A stretch of 64,000 bases of DNA, taken from positions 273,692 to 337,691 of the forward strand of contig JAIYCY010000025.1 in NCBI GenBank assembly GCA_027487775.1. Reading direction: 5' to 3'. Of this stretch, positions 30,290 through 37,979 are shown one piece after another; the first letter of the stretch is position 1, and the number at the start of each line of letters is the position of its first letter. The stretch is from Planctomycetaceae bacterium. Lineage in GTDB: Bacteria; Planctomycetota; Phycisphaerae; Tepidisphaerales; Tepidisphaeraceae. Made by a program: the position numbers and the translations under genes. Under the pieces are notes generated by a model. The model was given only the letters and a program-made list of their open reading frames with translations, was not told where the DNA came from and did no database searches.

Positions 30290-32527
30290 TCAATGGGTGA
30301 CACTGTCGAGCACACCCGCGACATCGAGGATGAGGCTGACGTTGCCGTCTCCGAGAACGGCCCCGCCGCTGATGCCGCGAATCTGTCCCATGCCGGGTCC
30401 GAGATTCTTGATGACGACCTGTTCCTGCCCGAGCAGCTCATCGACAAGGAAACAGGCCCGACGATCGCTCGATGTACTGCCACCCGAATCCTGAACGATG
30501 ACAACGAGCGACTCGGTCGGATTTTCCGTCCGTGGCTCGACGCCGAAGAGTCGATGCAGACGAACCAGCGGCAGAATTGATCCGCGGACGCTGACCAGTT
30601 CTCCGCGCCCCTGCACGCTGCTGAGCATGTCGGTGGTCGGACGGATGGATTGTTCGATCGAGTTGATGGGAATGATGTACTTTTCCTGACCCACCTTCAC
30701 GACCAGACCGTCGATGACGGCCAACGTAAGCGGAAGGCGGATCGTGAACTTGCTGCCCTTGCCGGGTTCGCTACTGATGTCGATGCGACCTCGCAGTTTT
30801 TCGATGTTCTGCCGTACGACATCCATGCCGACGCCTCGACCGGAGACGTCAGTGATCTTCTCCGCGGTGCTAAGACCTGCGGCGAAAATGAGCTTGTCGA
30901 TGTCGGCGTCGCTGAGTTCTGCACCTTCCTCGACCAACCCGTTGGCGATCGCCTTCTTGAGAATTTTCTCACGATTGAGTCCTCGACCGTCATCGATGAT
31001 TTCGATGTTGATCGCGCCACCCTTGTGGTAGGCACGAAGCGTCAGCTTGCCGGTTCGCGGCTTGCCGGCGGCCTCGCGCTGGTCGGGCGTTTCGATGCCA
31101 TGATCGACGCTGTTACGCACCATGTGCACAAGGGGATCGCTCAGTGCTTCGACGACATTGCGATCCAATTCGGTTTCTTGTCCTTCGATCACGAGTTCGA
31201 CGTCTTTACACAACTTGCGTGCGGTATCGCGAACAAGTCGGGACATCTTCTTGAAGACGGTTCCGACCTGGACCATGCGGAGGCTCATGGAAAGATCCTG
31301 GAGCTCGCGGACGATCTTGCCCATGTGCGACAGATTCTTGGTTCCGCGCACGCTGGTGGCCGCCTGCTCGCCGAGATCCTGGACGACCATGGAGTTTGCG
31401 ATGACGAGTTCACCGACCATGTCGATGAGTCGATCGAGTCGATCGGTGGCGACCTTGACGGTGTTGTCTCCGCCGGCCTTGGTTGCATCAGGAGACGCCA
31501 CCGTTTCGTTGGGCGTTGCGGTGCTGACAGGAGGGGCGGGCGGCGCGGGGAAAGGCGAGGTGGAGGCGACCGCAGGTTTAGAGGCACTGACAACGTTTGG
31601 AGTATCGAGTTCGCTCGAAGATTCATCGTTGGAGTTCGGTGTCGTGGTGGCACGACCCTCCAGGAAGTCTTCGAGTTTGACGACCAGCGGATCGACGCCG
31701 GCGACTTCGGCCAGTGGCTTGTTTTGTGTGGATGCTGTCGCGACCGCGTTCATGAGCAGCTTCATGGTGTCGATCGACTTGAGCACCAGTTCGGCGGAGT
31801 ATCCGGTGAGCAGCAGTTGCCCGCTGCGGCCACGGTCGAGCAGATTCTCAGCCACGTGTGCGAGCGACTGGACCTGCTTCAGATCAAGGAAACCTGCGAC
31901 GCCCTTGATGGTGTGAAACGCGCGGAAGAGCGCGTTGAGCGAATCGCTATTGGTGGGGTCTTCTTCGAGTGCGAGCATTTCCTGCTCGGCGGTGTCGAGA
32001 TGGGTGCCCGCCTCGGTGATGAATTCCTGAATGAGCGGAAGTTCGTCCTCGGCAAAGATGCGCGTTGCGATGGGCTCGAAGACGCGTGGCGCAGGGGCTT
32101 CGACCACGGGTGGCGCTGATGCAGGTTCTGTTGTCTTCTCGACGATCGCAGGAGACGCAATCGGATTGGCGACAGCTTGGGCGATTTCGCGTGCGGCTTC
32201 GAAGGAATCGCTTGGCAGGGACGCATCAGAAACCAGTCCTCCGTCGATCAGCCGCTGCAGGCCGAGGATCGATTGTTGCAGGCTCTGCACGGCGCGGTCG
32301 GCATCGGTGACTTCGTTGAGAATGAGACCTTCGAGACTCTTCCGGGCGATGCCCGTCAGTTGTCGGATGGATTCAGTGGTCTGCGCGGAGATTCCGTCGA
32401 TGTCCTGAGAAGACTCGACAAAAGCATCAACTCCGGCATGAATCTGAGCGAGCGATTGCAGGTCGCCCGGGTCCATGGTCTGGAGGCTGTTACGAAGTGT
32501 TTCGATCTGTTGACTGAGTGATGGCAT
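30290..32527 (-). CDS. cheA: Chemotaxis histidine kinase CheA
   Basis: 745-residue kinase. Residues 1-150 are an unusual helical N-terminal region. The Hpt domain follows, with phospho-acceptor H205 (FRAFHTIKGVAGF). Next are a Pro/Ala/Ser-rich linker (about 295-350) and the dimerisation domain (VKVATDRLDRLIDMVGELV). The ATPase domain shows the N box (DPLVHMVRNSVDHGIE) and G boxes (IIDDGRGLNREKIL, DVSGRGVGMDVV). The C-terminus is a CheW-like domain (YIIPINSIEQSIRP). It is the first gene of the operon; its promoter should lie in the 212-bp gap shared with the divergent glycosyltransferase. The usual CheA has Hpt at the extreme N-terminus, so the 150-residue extension is odd. Confidence 0.96.
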   Translation of the reverse strand: MPSLSQQIETLRNSLQTMDPGDLQSLAQIHAGVDAFVESSQDIDGISAQTTESIRQLTGIARKSLEGLILNEVTDADRAVQSLQQSILGLQRLIDGGLVSDASLPSDSFEAAREIAQAVANPIASPAIVEKTTEPASAPPVVEAPAPRVFEPIATRIFAEDELPLIQEFITEAGTHLDTAEQEMLALEEDPTNSDSLNALFRAFHTIKGVAGFLDLKQVQSLAHVAENLLDRGRSGQLLLTGYSAELVLKSIDTMKLLMNAVATASTQNKPLAEVAGVDPLVVKLEDFLEGRATTTPNSNDESSSELDTPNVVSASKPAVASTSPFPAPPAPPVSTATPNETVASPDATKAGGDNTVKVATDRLDRLIDMVGELVIANSMVVQDLGEQAATSVRGTKNLSHMGKIVRELQDLSMSLRMVQVGTVFKKMSRLVRDTARKLCKDVELVIEGQETELDRNVVEALSDPLVHMVRNSVDHGIETPDQREAAGKPRTGKLTLRAYHKGGAINIEIIDDGRGLNREKILKKAIANGLVEEGAELSDADIDKLIFAAGLSTAEKITDVSGRGVGMDVVRQNIEKLRGRIDISSEPGKGSKFTIRLPLTLAVIDGLVVKVGQEKYIIPINSIEQSIRPTTDMLSSVQGRGELVSVRGSILPLVRLHRLFGVEPRTENPTESLVVIVQDSGGSTSSDRRACFLVDELLGQEQVVIKNLGPGMGQIRGISGGAVLGDGNVSLILDVAGVLDSVTH

Positions 32528-32739
32528 AGGGTCGCGCTCGAAAGTGTTATTTCGTGCATCGACCAGAAAATGGGGCGAGTAAAGTCGTGACCATGGATTG
32601 AAGCGTCCCGACTCAAGAATCGATGTTTATCGGGCGCGAAGCAGACCCGGACGCACCGCCAGATCAAAAAAATCAGCAGATTCGGAAGTTTTCCACTTCG
32701 AGACACCACTGGACAAGTGATTTCGACGATACTCCGGGT

Positions 32740-34533
32740 ATGCACACCGTAGTTCACGTCACGCACGAAGCGATCCAAAAAATCGGTGGAATCGGAGCCG
32801 TTCTGCACGGTCTCTTGACCAGCCGCACCTACCTCGCCGGCACGAAGCGCAACATCCTCGTCGGCCCGTATTGGCATACCGGCACCGACGGGGAATCGCG
32901 TCTCGGATCGGACGGCGAGGTCCTTTACAGTTCTCTCGACGGCATCAGTCGCACGCCGCTCGCGCATGCGTTTCGCGAGATCGAGCAGGCTTTCGGCGTG
33001 GGCATTGTCTACGGCCGTCGCAAGTTCACCGACAAGCAGACCGGCGTGACCAGCGTCCCCGAAACGCTCCTCATCGACGTCTCGCGCTATGACGAGCGGC
33101 GCATCGGGCACTTTAAGTTTCGTCTTTGGGAAAAGTTCGGCCTTTCCAGCAGCCGGTACGAGCATATTTGGGATTACGAACAATGGATGCGACTTGCCGA
33201 GCCTGCGATCGAAGCGCTCAAGGCGTTGGGCGCTGCGAATCCTGTTGATCCCACTGTCATTCTCAGCCACGAGTACATGGGCATGCCCACCGTGCTGGCC
33301 GCCCTTCTTGAAGGTCAATCGAGCCCCTTCCGCACGATCTTCTACGCCCACGAAGTCGCCACGATGCGGCGCATCATCGAGCATCATCCCGGGCATGACA
33401 CGATGTTCTACAACGCGATGAAGCTCGCACTGGCACAGGGACATCACGTCGAAGATGTCTTCGGCCCGCAGGACGATTTCTACAAACACGGGCTGATCAA
33501 GCTCGTCAAATACTGCGACGAAATCTTCGGCGTGGGCGATTTTGTTCTCAAAGAGTTCCGCTTCATGGGCAGCGAGTTCGCCGCTGTCGACGCGTCACTG
33601 GCCTACAACGGCGTTCCGCATTTCTCGATCGATCCCGCCTCCAAGGCCCACTCCCGCACCAAGCTCCAGAAATACGGCGAGACGCTTCTGGGCTACAAGC
33701 CCGACTACATATTTACGCACGTCACACGACTGGTACCGAGCAAAGCACTCTGGCGCGACCTGCGCGTCTTTGATCATGTCGAGAAACACCTCCGCGATGC
33801 CAACGAGTCGGCAGTGCTGTTTGTGCTCTCGACCGAAGTACCGGGTCGGCGCTCGGATGACATCCAGCGGATGGAGCGCGACTACGGATGGCCCGTCGTC
33901 CATCGCGAAGGCAATGCCGATCTTTCCGGTGGCGAGGCGCACTTCTATCAAGGCGTCCAGCGTTTCAACGCCCGCGCACGCAATGCCAAGGTCGTCTTCA
34001 TCAATCAATTCGGATTCGATCGTCGCAGCTGCGGACACGCCATCCCCGTTGACATGGAGTTCATGGACATCCGCAAAGGCTCGGACATCGAATTCGGTCA
34101 ATCGATCTACGAACCCTTCGGCATCGCGCAGGTCGAACCGATCAGCTTCGGCGGAATCTGTGTGTATACGAATGTTTGCGGCTGCGCCGGCTTCGTACGA
34201 CGCGCCGCCGAGGTCGTTGATCCGGGCAGTCACGGCCTCACGCCCAACGCGATCGTCGCCGACTACACCAAGCTGCCCGAGCATCTTTTGCGTCCTGAGC
34301 ACATGCTCGGCATCGGCAAGAACGAGCGCGAGATGCTGGAAGAAGCCGAGGCCGAGCGTGTGGCGGTGGAAATTCTCAACCGCCTGCCGCGCACCCCCGG
34401 CGAGTTTGATGCCTACATCGCACGCGGACAAGCACTCGCCGATCAGATGAGCTGGGACGTCGTCGCCCGCGAGTACGTCATCCCCGGCATTCAGCGTGCC
34501 GGCCGCGCTCATCGCCTGCAGGCCGTCGTCTGA
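32740..34533 (+). CDS. Glycogen-synthase-like glycosyltransferase (GT-B, GT3/GT5 type)
   Basis: 597-residue GT-B enzyme. HVTHEAIQKIGGIGAVLHGL carries the K-x-G-G motif that binds the nucleotide sugar in glycogen and starch synthases. VYGRRKF, LSHEYMGMPTVLAALL and FYAHEVATMRR follow the order seen in eukaryotic glycogen synthase (GT3). The C-terminal domain has the E-x7-E motif (YEPFGIAQVEPISFGG). It probably elongates an alpha-glucan from a nucleotide-glucose; product and donor are not proven. ATG 32740 is chosen; a start at 32623 would add 39 residues without homology. Confidence 0.75.
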   Translation: MHTVVHVTHEAIQKIGGIGAVLHGLLTSRTYLAGTKRNILVGPYWHTGTDGESRLGSDGEVLYSSLDGISRTPLAHAFREIEQAFGVGIVYGRRKFTDKQTGVTSVPETLLIDVSRYDERRIGHFKFRLWEKFGLSSSRYEHIWDYEQWMRLAEPAIEALKALGAANPVDPTVILSHEYMGMPTVLAALLEGQSSPFRTIFYAHEVATMRRIIEHHPGHDTMFYNAMKLALAQGHHVEDVFGPQDDFYKHGLIKLVKYCDEIFGVGDFVLKEFRFMGSEFAAVDASLAYNGVPHFSIDPASKAHSRTKLQKYGETLLGYKPDYIFTHVTRLVPSKALWRDLRVFDHVEKHLRDANESAVLFVLSTEVPGRRSDDIQRMERDYGWPVVHREGNADLSGGEAHFYQGVQRFNARARNAKVVFINQFGFDRRSCGHAIPVDMEFMDIRKGSDIEFGQSIYEPFGIAQVEPISFGGICVYTNVCGCAGFVRRAAEVVDPGSHGLTPNAIVADYTKLPEHLLRPEHMLGIGKNEREMLEEAEAERVAVEILNRLPRTPGEFDAYIARGQALADQMSWDVVAREYVIPGIQRAGRAHRLQAVV

Positions 34534-34572
34534 TGATCTCACGAGCGTCTCGCAGCCAAGAGTCCGCGTCGA

Positions 34573-35304
34573 TCATTCGACGATCGGTCGTTCTTCCTGC
34601 GCTGTTGCGTGCGTGACATTGCTCGGGCGTTCGCCCTGCCCATTCGCATAGCCCGTCAATCCGTGGATCAGCACATATCGCCTGCCCGTGCCGGGCCCGG
34701 TGCCCACTCCGCCCATCACACCGACCTCGTCGACGGTGTAGGGCGTCGATCGATCACCAACATGCACGCGCATGTAAATCGCGTCCCCGTGCAGGTTGGG
34801 CGTGCGGATTCGTGTCTCCTTGCCCGGCGGAAGATCACGAATCTCCTTCGACCATGCACGACGTGCGGCTGCTGCGGTGTAAATCTCAACGCGATCGATC
34901 GGCGTCACGCCCACGTTCTTGATGAAGATGCTCTGCTCGTGATATGCGATCGTCTTGGGCCCCAGATACACGCACAGCACCGCCACGCCGACGGTCAACA
35001 TCGGCGCCATGACCGCGCACGTGGCGCGTTGTTTGGTCGAAGGCGCGGGGTAGTTGCGCGAGATCCCGATGAACGTATAAATCACGCCGCAGATAAATCC
35101 CGCACCCGTCAGAATCCCACCGATCAGGAGCCAGTAGACTCCGAGCAACGGCAGCAGCTCGACATCCAGCACCGCATACAACACGAGCAGCCCCAGCCCC
35201 ACCGCAGCGCTCACGCCCGACAACGCCAGCGCCGTCACGCGTAATCCATTGGCCGGCGGATGCACGTTGTCGTTGCGGTTCGCGTAATCAAGCGTTCTGC
35301 TCAT
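34573..35304 (-). CDS. Small membrane protein of unknown function
   Basis: 243 residues. Residues 20-110 contain three hydrophobic segments, such as VTALALSGVSAAVGLGLLVL and CAVMAPMLTVGVAVLCVYLG. The C-terminal half is soluble and beta-rich (IDRVEIYTAAAARRAWSKEI, DAIYMRVHVGDRS). No family is recognised. Its start overlaps the stop of the GT2 gene by 4 bp (ATGA at 35304-35301), so it is coupled to it. A longer frame reaching 35652 antisense of that gene is rejected. Confidence 0.6.
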   Translation of the reverse strand: MSRTLDYANRNDNVHPPANGLRVTALALSGVSAAVGLGLLVLYAVLDVELLPLLGVYWLLIGGILTGAGFICGVIYTFIGISRNYPAPSTKQRATCAVMAPMLTVGVAVLCVYLGPKTIAYHEQSIFIKNVGVTPIDRVEIYTAAAARRAWSKEIRDLPPGKETRIRTPNLHGDAIYMRVHVGDRSTPYTVDEVGVMGGVGTGPGTGRRYVLIHGLTGYANGQGERPSNVTHATAQEERPIVE

Positions 35305-36467
35305 ATCGCCTTCCGATTGACCATCACCGCATTGCCGCGCCAATCGACGCGGCCTGTCACGCACACACGCAGCGCGTTCATCAGGACCGCCGTCACCATC
35401 GGCCAGGCGATCGCGATCCACATCACCTCTCTCATGCGCAGCCCCGCCCCGCGGTAGCACCACATCACCATCCCCATCCACAGCCCCGCGTGCGTGATCG
35501 TCGGCATCCACCACTTCATCGCGCCGTTTGTTTCGTGCATCGCCATCCAAACGCCCGTGACGAGTGCGATCGGGTTCACGATGCACAGCACGATCGCGAC
35601 GATGATCGGCAGCATCGATCGTCCGCTTGAGCCTGCCATGATCCGCGCCCATCCGTGGAAGATCGCGCGCAGATTGGTCTGCATGCGTGTGCGTCCCAGG
35701 CTCGGGCCCAGCATCAGTCTGCAGCGTGCGCCGGAGGATTTCATCGCGCGCATCAGCATGACGTCTTCGACGATCTGATCGCGCACGGCGGCATGGTTCC
35801 CCACGCGCTCGTAGACCGCGCGTCTGATCAGAAACAGTTGCCCGTTGGCAAACGCGTGCTCGGGTCTGCTGTCCTCATTCGTCTGGCTGATGCGGAACAT
35901 CGCGCCCCAGGCAAAGGCCAGCAGCGGCAGGAGCAATCGTTCCCACAGGCTCGGCGCTTCGATGCGTGGCAGGGCGCTGAGCGCGTCATATTCGCGGGAC
36001 TGCGCGAGCGCGATCATGCGTCTTGCTGCGGCCGGTTCGAGTTTCACGTCGCTATCGACAAACAACATCCATTCTGCCTCGATCGCGCGGGTTCCGGTGC
36101 TCAGCGCGTGGCACTTTCCGAGCCAGCCCGGCGGCAGTTCCGTGACATGTCGCACGCGTACTCGGGGGTTGTCGTGTGCGAGTTGGTCGAGGATCGCGCC
36201 GGTCTCGTCGGTGCTGCGATCGTTGATCACGTGCAGTTCGAATGCCGGATAGTCCTGTTCGAGAAGTCGCCGGACGCATTCCTCGATGCCTTCGGCTTCG
36301 TTTCGTGCCGGCACGACGATCGCGAGTGTCGGCGCGGGCTGCGGCAGCGGGCTTTGGTCATCTTCGAGTCGGTTCATGCGTCGACGTGCCAGGAGCGCGA
36401 CGGCGATAAGCCCGAGCCAGCCGATCGGGATCGTCCAATAGATGCTCGACAGTATCCACGATTGCAC
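35301..36467 (-). CDS. GT2-family glycosyltransferase (HpnB/CrtQ-like)
   Basis: 388-residue membrane-anchored family-2 glycosyltransferase. It has an N-terminal span, then the GT-A domain: AIVVPARNEAEGIEECV, NDRSTDE, the motif PPGWLGKCHAL typical of HpnB/CrtQ-type enzymes, and the metal-binding DSDV. Two or three C-terminal spans follow. Related enzymes act on carotenoid or hopanoid lipids. No squalene or carotenoid genes are close by, so the acceptor is unknown. Confidence 0.82.
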   Translation of the reverse strand: MQSWILSSIYWTIPIGWLGLIAVALLARRRMNRLEDDQSPLPQPAPTLAIVVPARNEAEGIEECVRRLLEQDYPAFELHVINDRSTDETGAILDQLAHDNPRVRVRHVTELPPGWLGKCHALSTGTRAIEAEWMLFVDSDVKLEPAAARRMIALAQSREYDALSALPRIEAPSLWERLLLPLLAFAWGAMFRISQTNEDSRPEHAFANGQLFLIRRAVYERVGNHAAVRDQIVEDVMLMRAMKSSGARCRLMLGPSLGRTRMQTNLRAIFHGWARIMAGSSGRSMLPIIVAIVLCIVNPIALVTGVWMAMHETNGAMKWWMPTITHAGLWMGMVMWCYRGAGLRMREVMWIAIAWPMVTAVLMNALRVCVTGRVDWRGNAVMVNRKAI

Positions 36468-36518
36468 GTCGTCCCGTCGTCGAAAGATGCGTCATAACAG
36501 GCAATGCCACTCACACCG

Positions 36519-36560
36519 CGCGATGGCGCTCATACGCTGCGCGATGACGCTCATACATAG
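36519..36560. repeat. 21-bp repeat, 2 copies
   Basis: Two 21-bp units, 36519-36539 and 36540-36560, sharing CGCGATG[GA]CGCTCATAC. The second unit runs into the 3' end of the next membrane-protein gene (its stop codon is at 36551-36553). Confidence 0.75.
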
Positions 36561-37042
36561 TGTCGCATGGCTGCCTCGCGGGCGTCGTAGAGTGCTTTGA
36601 CGCTTGGGCGTGAGAGGACGATGAACGTAAAGACACCAAGAATGGTTCCGAGGGGGACGCTCAGGCACGCAAACCCCGCGACCACCATGCTGAGGGTGCG
36701 TTTCTTTTGTTGTTGCAGACACCGCCCGCTATAGATGTAGAGCGCGCCGAACAATGCCGGCACGATGACCATGCAGAGTCCCATGCCCAGGATCATTCCT
36801 CCGCCCGCCATCGCGCCTGCGGGGTCGCCGTTGCCTGAGTTGGTCGCCGCCCCGCTCGCACCGGCCGCGAGGACGGCGCCTCCCATGACGACATACAGTC
36901 CGCCGCACAGCATCCCCGTGAGCGCGAGCCCACCGAACACATAGTAGATGATCGCCAGCGTCTTCAGATGCGACAGATCCACCTGCGTTTGCGGCGGAAC
37001 TGCTGCGTAACCGATCGGCTGATTCGGGTCGGGATATGTCAT
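36551..37042 (-). CDS. Small four-span membrane protein, unknown function
   Basis: 163 residues. A short polar N-terminus (MTYPDPNQPIGYAAVPPQT) leads into about four membrane spans: LAIIYYVFGGLALTGMLCGG, a Gly/Ala-rich segment around VVMGGAVLAAG, GMGLCMVIVPALFGALYIY and GFACLSVPLGTILGVFTFIV. It ends in a short basic tail. The layout resembles small planctomycete membrane proteins of unknown role. The start at 37042 fits better than 37111, which has a basic unrelated prefix. Confidence 0.6.
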   Translation of the reverse strand: MTYPDPNQPIGYAAVPPQTQVDLSHLKTLAIIYYVFGGLALTGMLCGGLYVVMGGAVLAAGASGAATNSGNGDPAGAMAGGGMILGMGLCMVIVPALFGALYIYSGRCLQQQKKRTLSMVVAGFACLSVPLGTILGVFTFIVLSRPSVKALYDAREAAMRHYV

Positions 37043-37133
37043 GCCGATCGATGTTACCGCGCACCCACCCATCGATGCACGCCCGCACGCCGACCGCCCG
37101 CCCCGCCACACGCCCGACGAATATCAACCCGCG

Positions 37134-37217
37134 CTCGACGCACACCGACCCGACACCGACGCACTCCGCCTCGCGCTCGACGCACGTCGCTCCGACACCG
37201 ACGCACGTCGTTCTGAC
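37134..37217. repeat. 21-bp tandem repeat array A, 4 copies
   Basis: Units at 37134-37154, 37155-37175, 37176-37196 and 37197-37217. All contain CGACGCAC; units 1 and 3 start CTCGACGCAC and units 2 and 4 start ACCGACGCAC, so a 42-bp higher-order repeat is also present. Confidence 0.85.
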
Positions 37218-37482
37218 TCCGCCGTGCGTTTGATCGCGAGTGCCGTGTTGCCATGCGTATCGACGTGATCGCGGATCGACTTCACCGCTCGCCGGGCAGG
37301 ATCGCGCGCACGCCGCTTGCGTCCCACAACATCGCGCCGGCTAGCGTTGTCGACGCACCTCGCGTCACGGTTGCGTTGAAAGATTTCTTCGACGCCCCGA
37401 TTCGCGGACGCATCACGCCGCGCCAAAGCGTCCGATCACCGGCCCAGATCACACGAACTCGGACGCAAAACCCGCGCGCACT

Positions 37483-37545
37483 GACCCGCGTAAGGCATGA
37501 CGCGACCCGCGTGAGGCATGACGCGGCCCGCGTCATGCGTGACGC
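37483..37545. repeat. 21-bp tandem repeat array B, 3 copies
   Basis: Units at 37483-37503, 37504-37524 and 37525-37545, with shared start G[AG]CCCGCGT and shared end TGACGC. Confidence 0.88.
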
Positions 37546-37550
37546 GACAC

Positions 37551-37592
37551 GATGCGCGCGTGTTTCGAGCCGCTGCGCGCGTGTTTCGATGC
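37551..37592. repeat. 21-bp tandem repeat array C, 2 copies
   Basis: Units at 37551-37571 and 37572-37592, sharing TGCGCGCGTGTTTCGA. It starts 5 bp after array B. Confidence 0.82.
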
Positions 37593-37656
37593 AAAAATCG
37601 ACCGATCCCGCCCCCGCGCGGCGGTCCGGGCGCACCGCCCTCCAGGTAACATCCGC

Positions 37657-37719
37657 CGATGTTGATGTCGCGTACCCCGATGTTGATGTCACGCGCGTCG
37701 ATGTTGGTGCCTCACGCCC
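37657..37719. repeat. 21-bp tandem repeat array D, 3 copies
   Basis: Units at 37657-37677, 37678-37698 and 37699-37719, each beginning CGATGTTG[AG]TG; a fourth partial unit follows. Confidence 0.88.
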
Positions 37720-37803
37720 CGATGTCCGACCGGCGAGTTGGTGGCCCGCGCATACATTATATGTAGATCTCAGCGCACGCCCCGATCGCTCAACCTTGAT
37801 CTT

Positions 37804-37866
37804 CGATCCCCCAAGCCCCGTCTCCGATCCCCCACCCTCCACGCCCGATCCCCCAGACCCCGTCTC
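37804..37866. repeat. 21-bp tandem repeat array E, 3 copies
   Basis: Units at 37804-37824, 37825-37845 and 37846-37866, each beginning CGATCCCCCA; a partial fourth unit (CGATCTCG) follows. Confidence 0.88.
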
Positions 37867-37935
37867 CGATCTCGCGCGGTGGGTCGGGCGTGTGGGTGTG
37901 GGGGTGGGTCGGGTGTGGGTGGCATGGACATTTGG

Positions 37936-37941
37936 TATACT
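37936..37941 (+). promoter_or_regulatory. Candidate -10 box of the TPR-protein gene
   Basis: TATACT inside an AT-richer stretch (TTTGGTATACTTTG) 38 bp before the GTG start at 37980. No good -35 box is seen at the usual distance, so this is tentative. AAGGA 12 bases before the GTG is a plausible ribosome site. Confidence 0.35.
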
Positions 37942-37979
37942 TTGCGGCTTTCGCACAACCGCAACCAAGGATATCTGCT

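Larger units (their letters stand above)
37043..37979. other. 937-bp gene-free region built of 21-bp-period repeat arrays
   Basis: Open frames of moderate length run through on both strands here, but they are arginine-, alanine- or proline-rich translations of repeats. Five separate arrays with period 21 bp are listed individually. An AT-rich palindrome TACAT-TAT-ATGTA lies at 37753-37765, standing out from GC-rich flanks. The last 60 bp hold a candidate promoter for the TPR protein gene. Confidence 0.75.

Noticed and set aside
30650..32119. A 489-residue plus-strand frame opposite cheA.
   Set aside because: Antisense shadow of CheA caused by high GC and codon bias.
37134..37866. A CRISPR array.
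   Set aside because: Units are contiguous with no spacers, consensus changes between arrays, and no cas genes are present.
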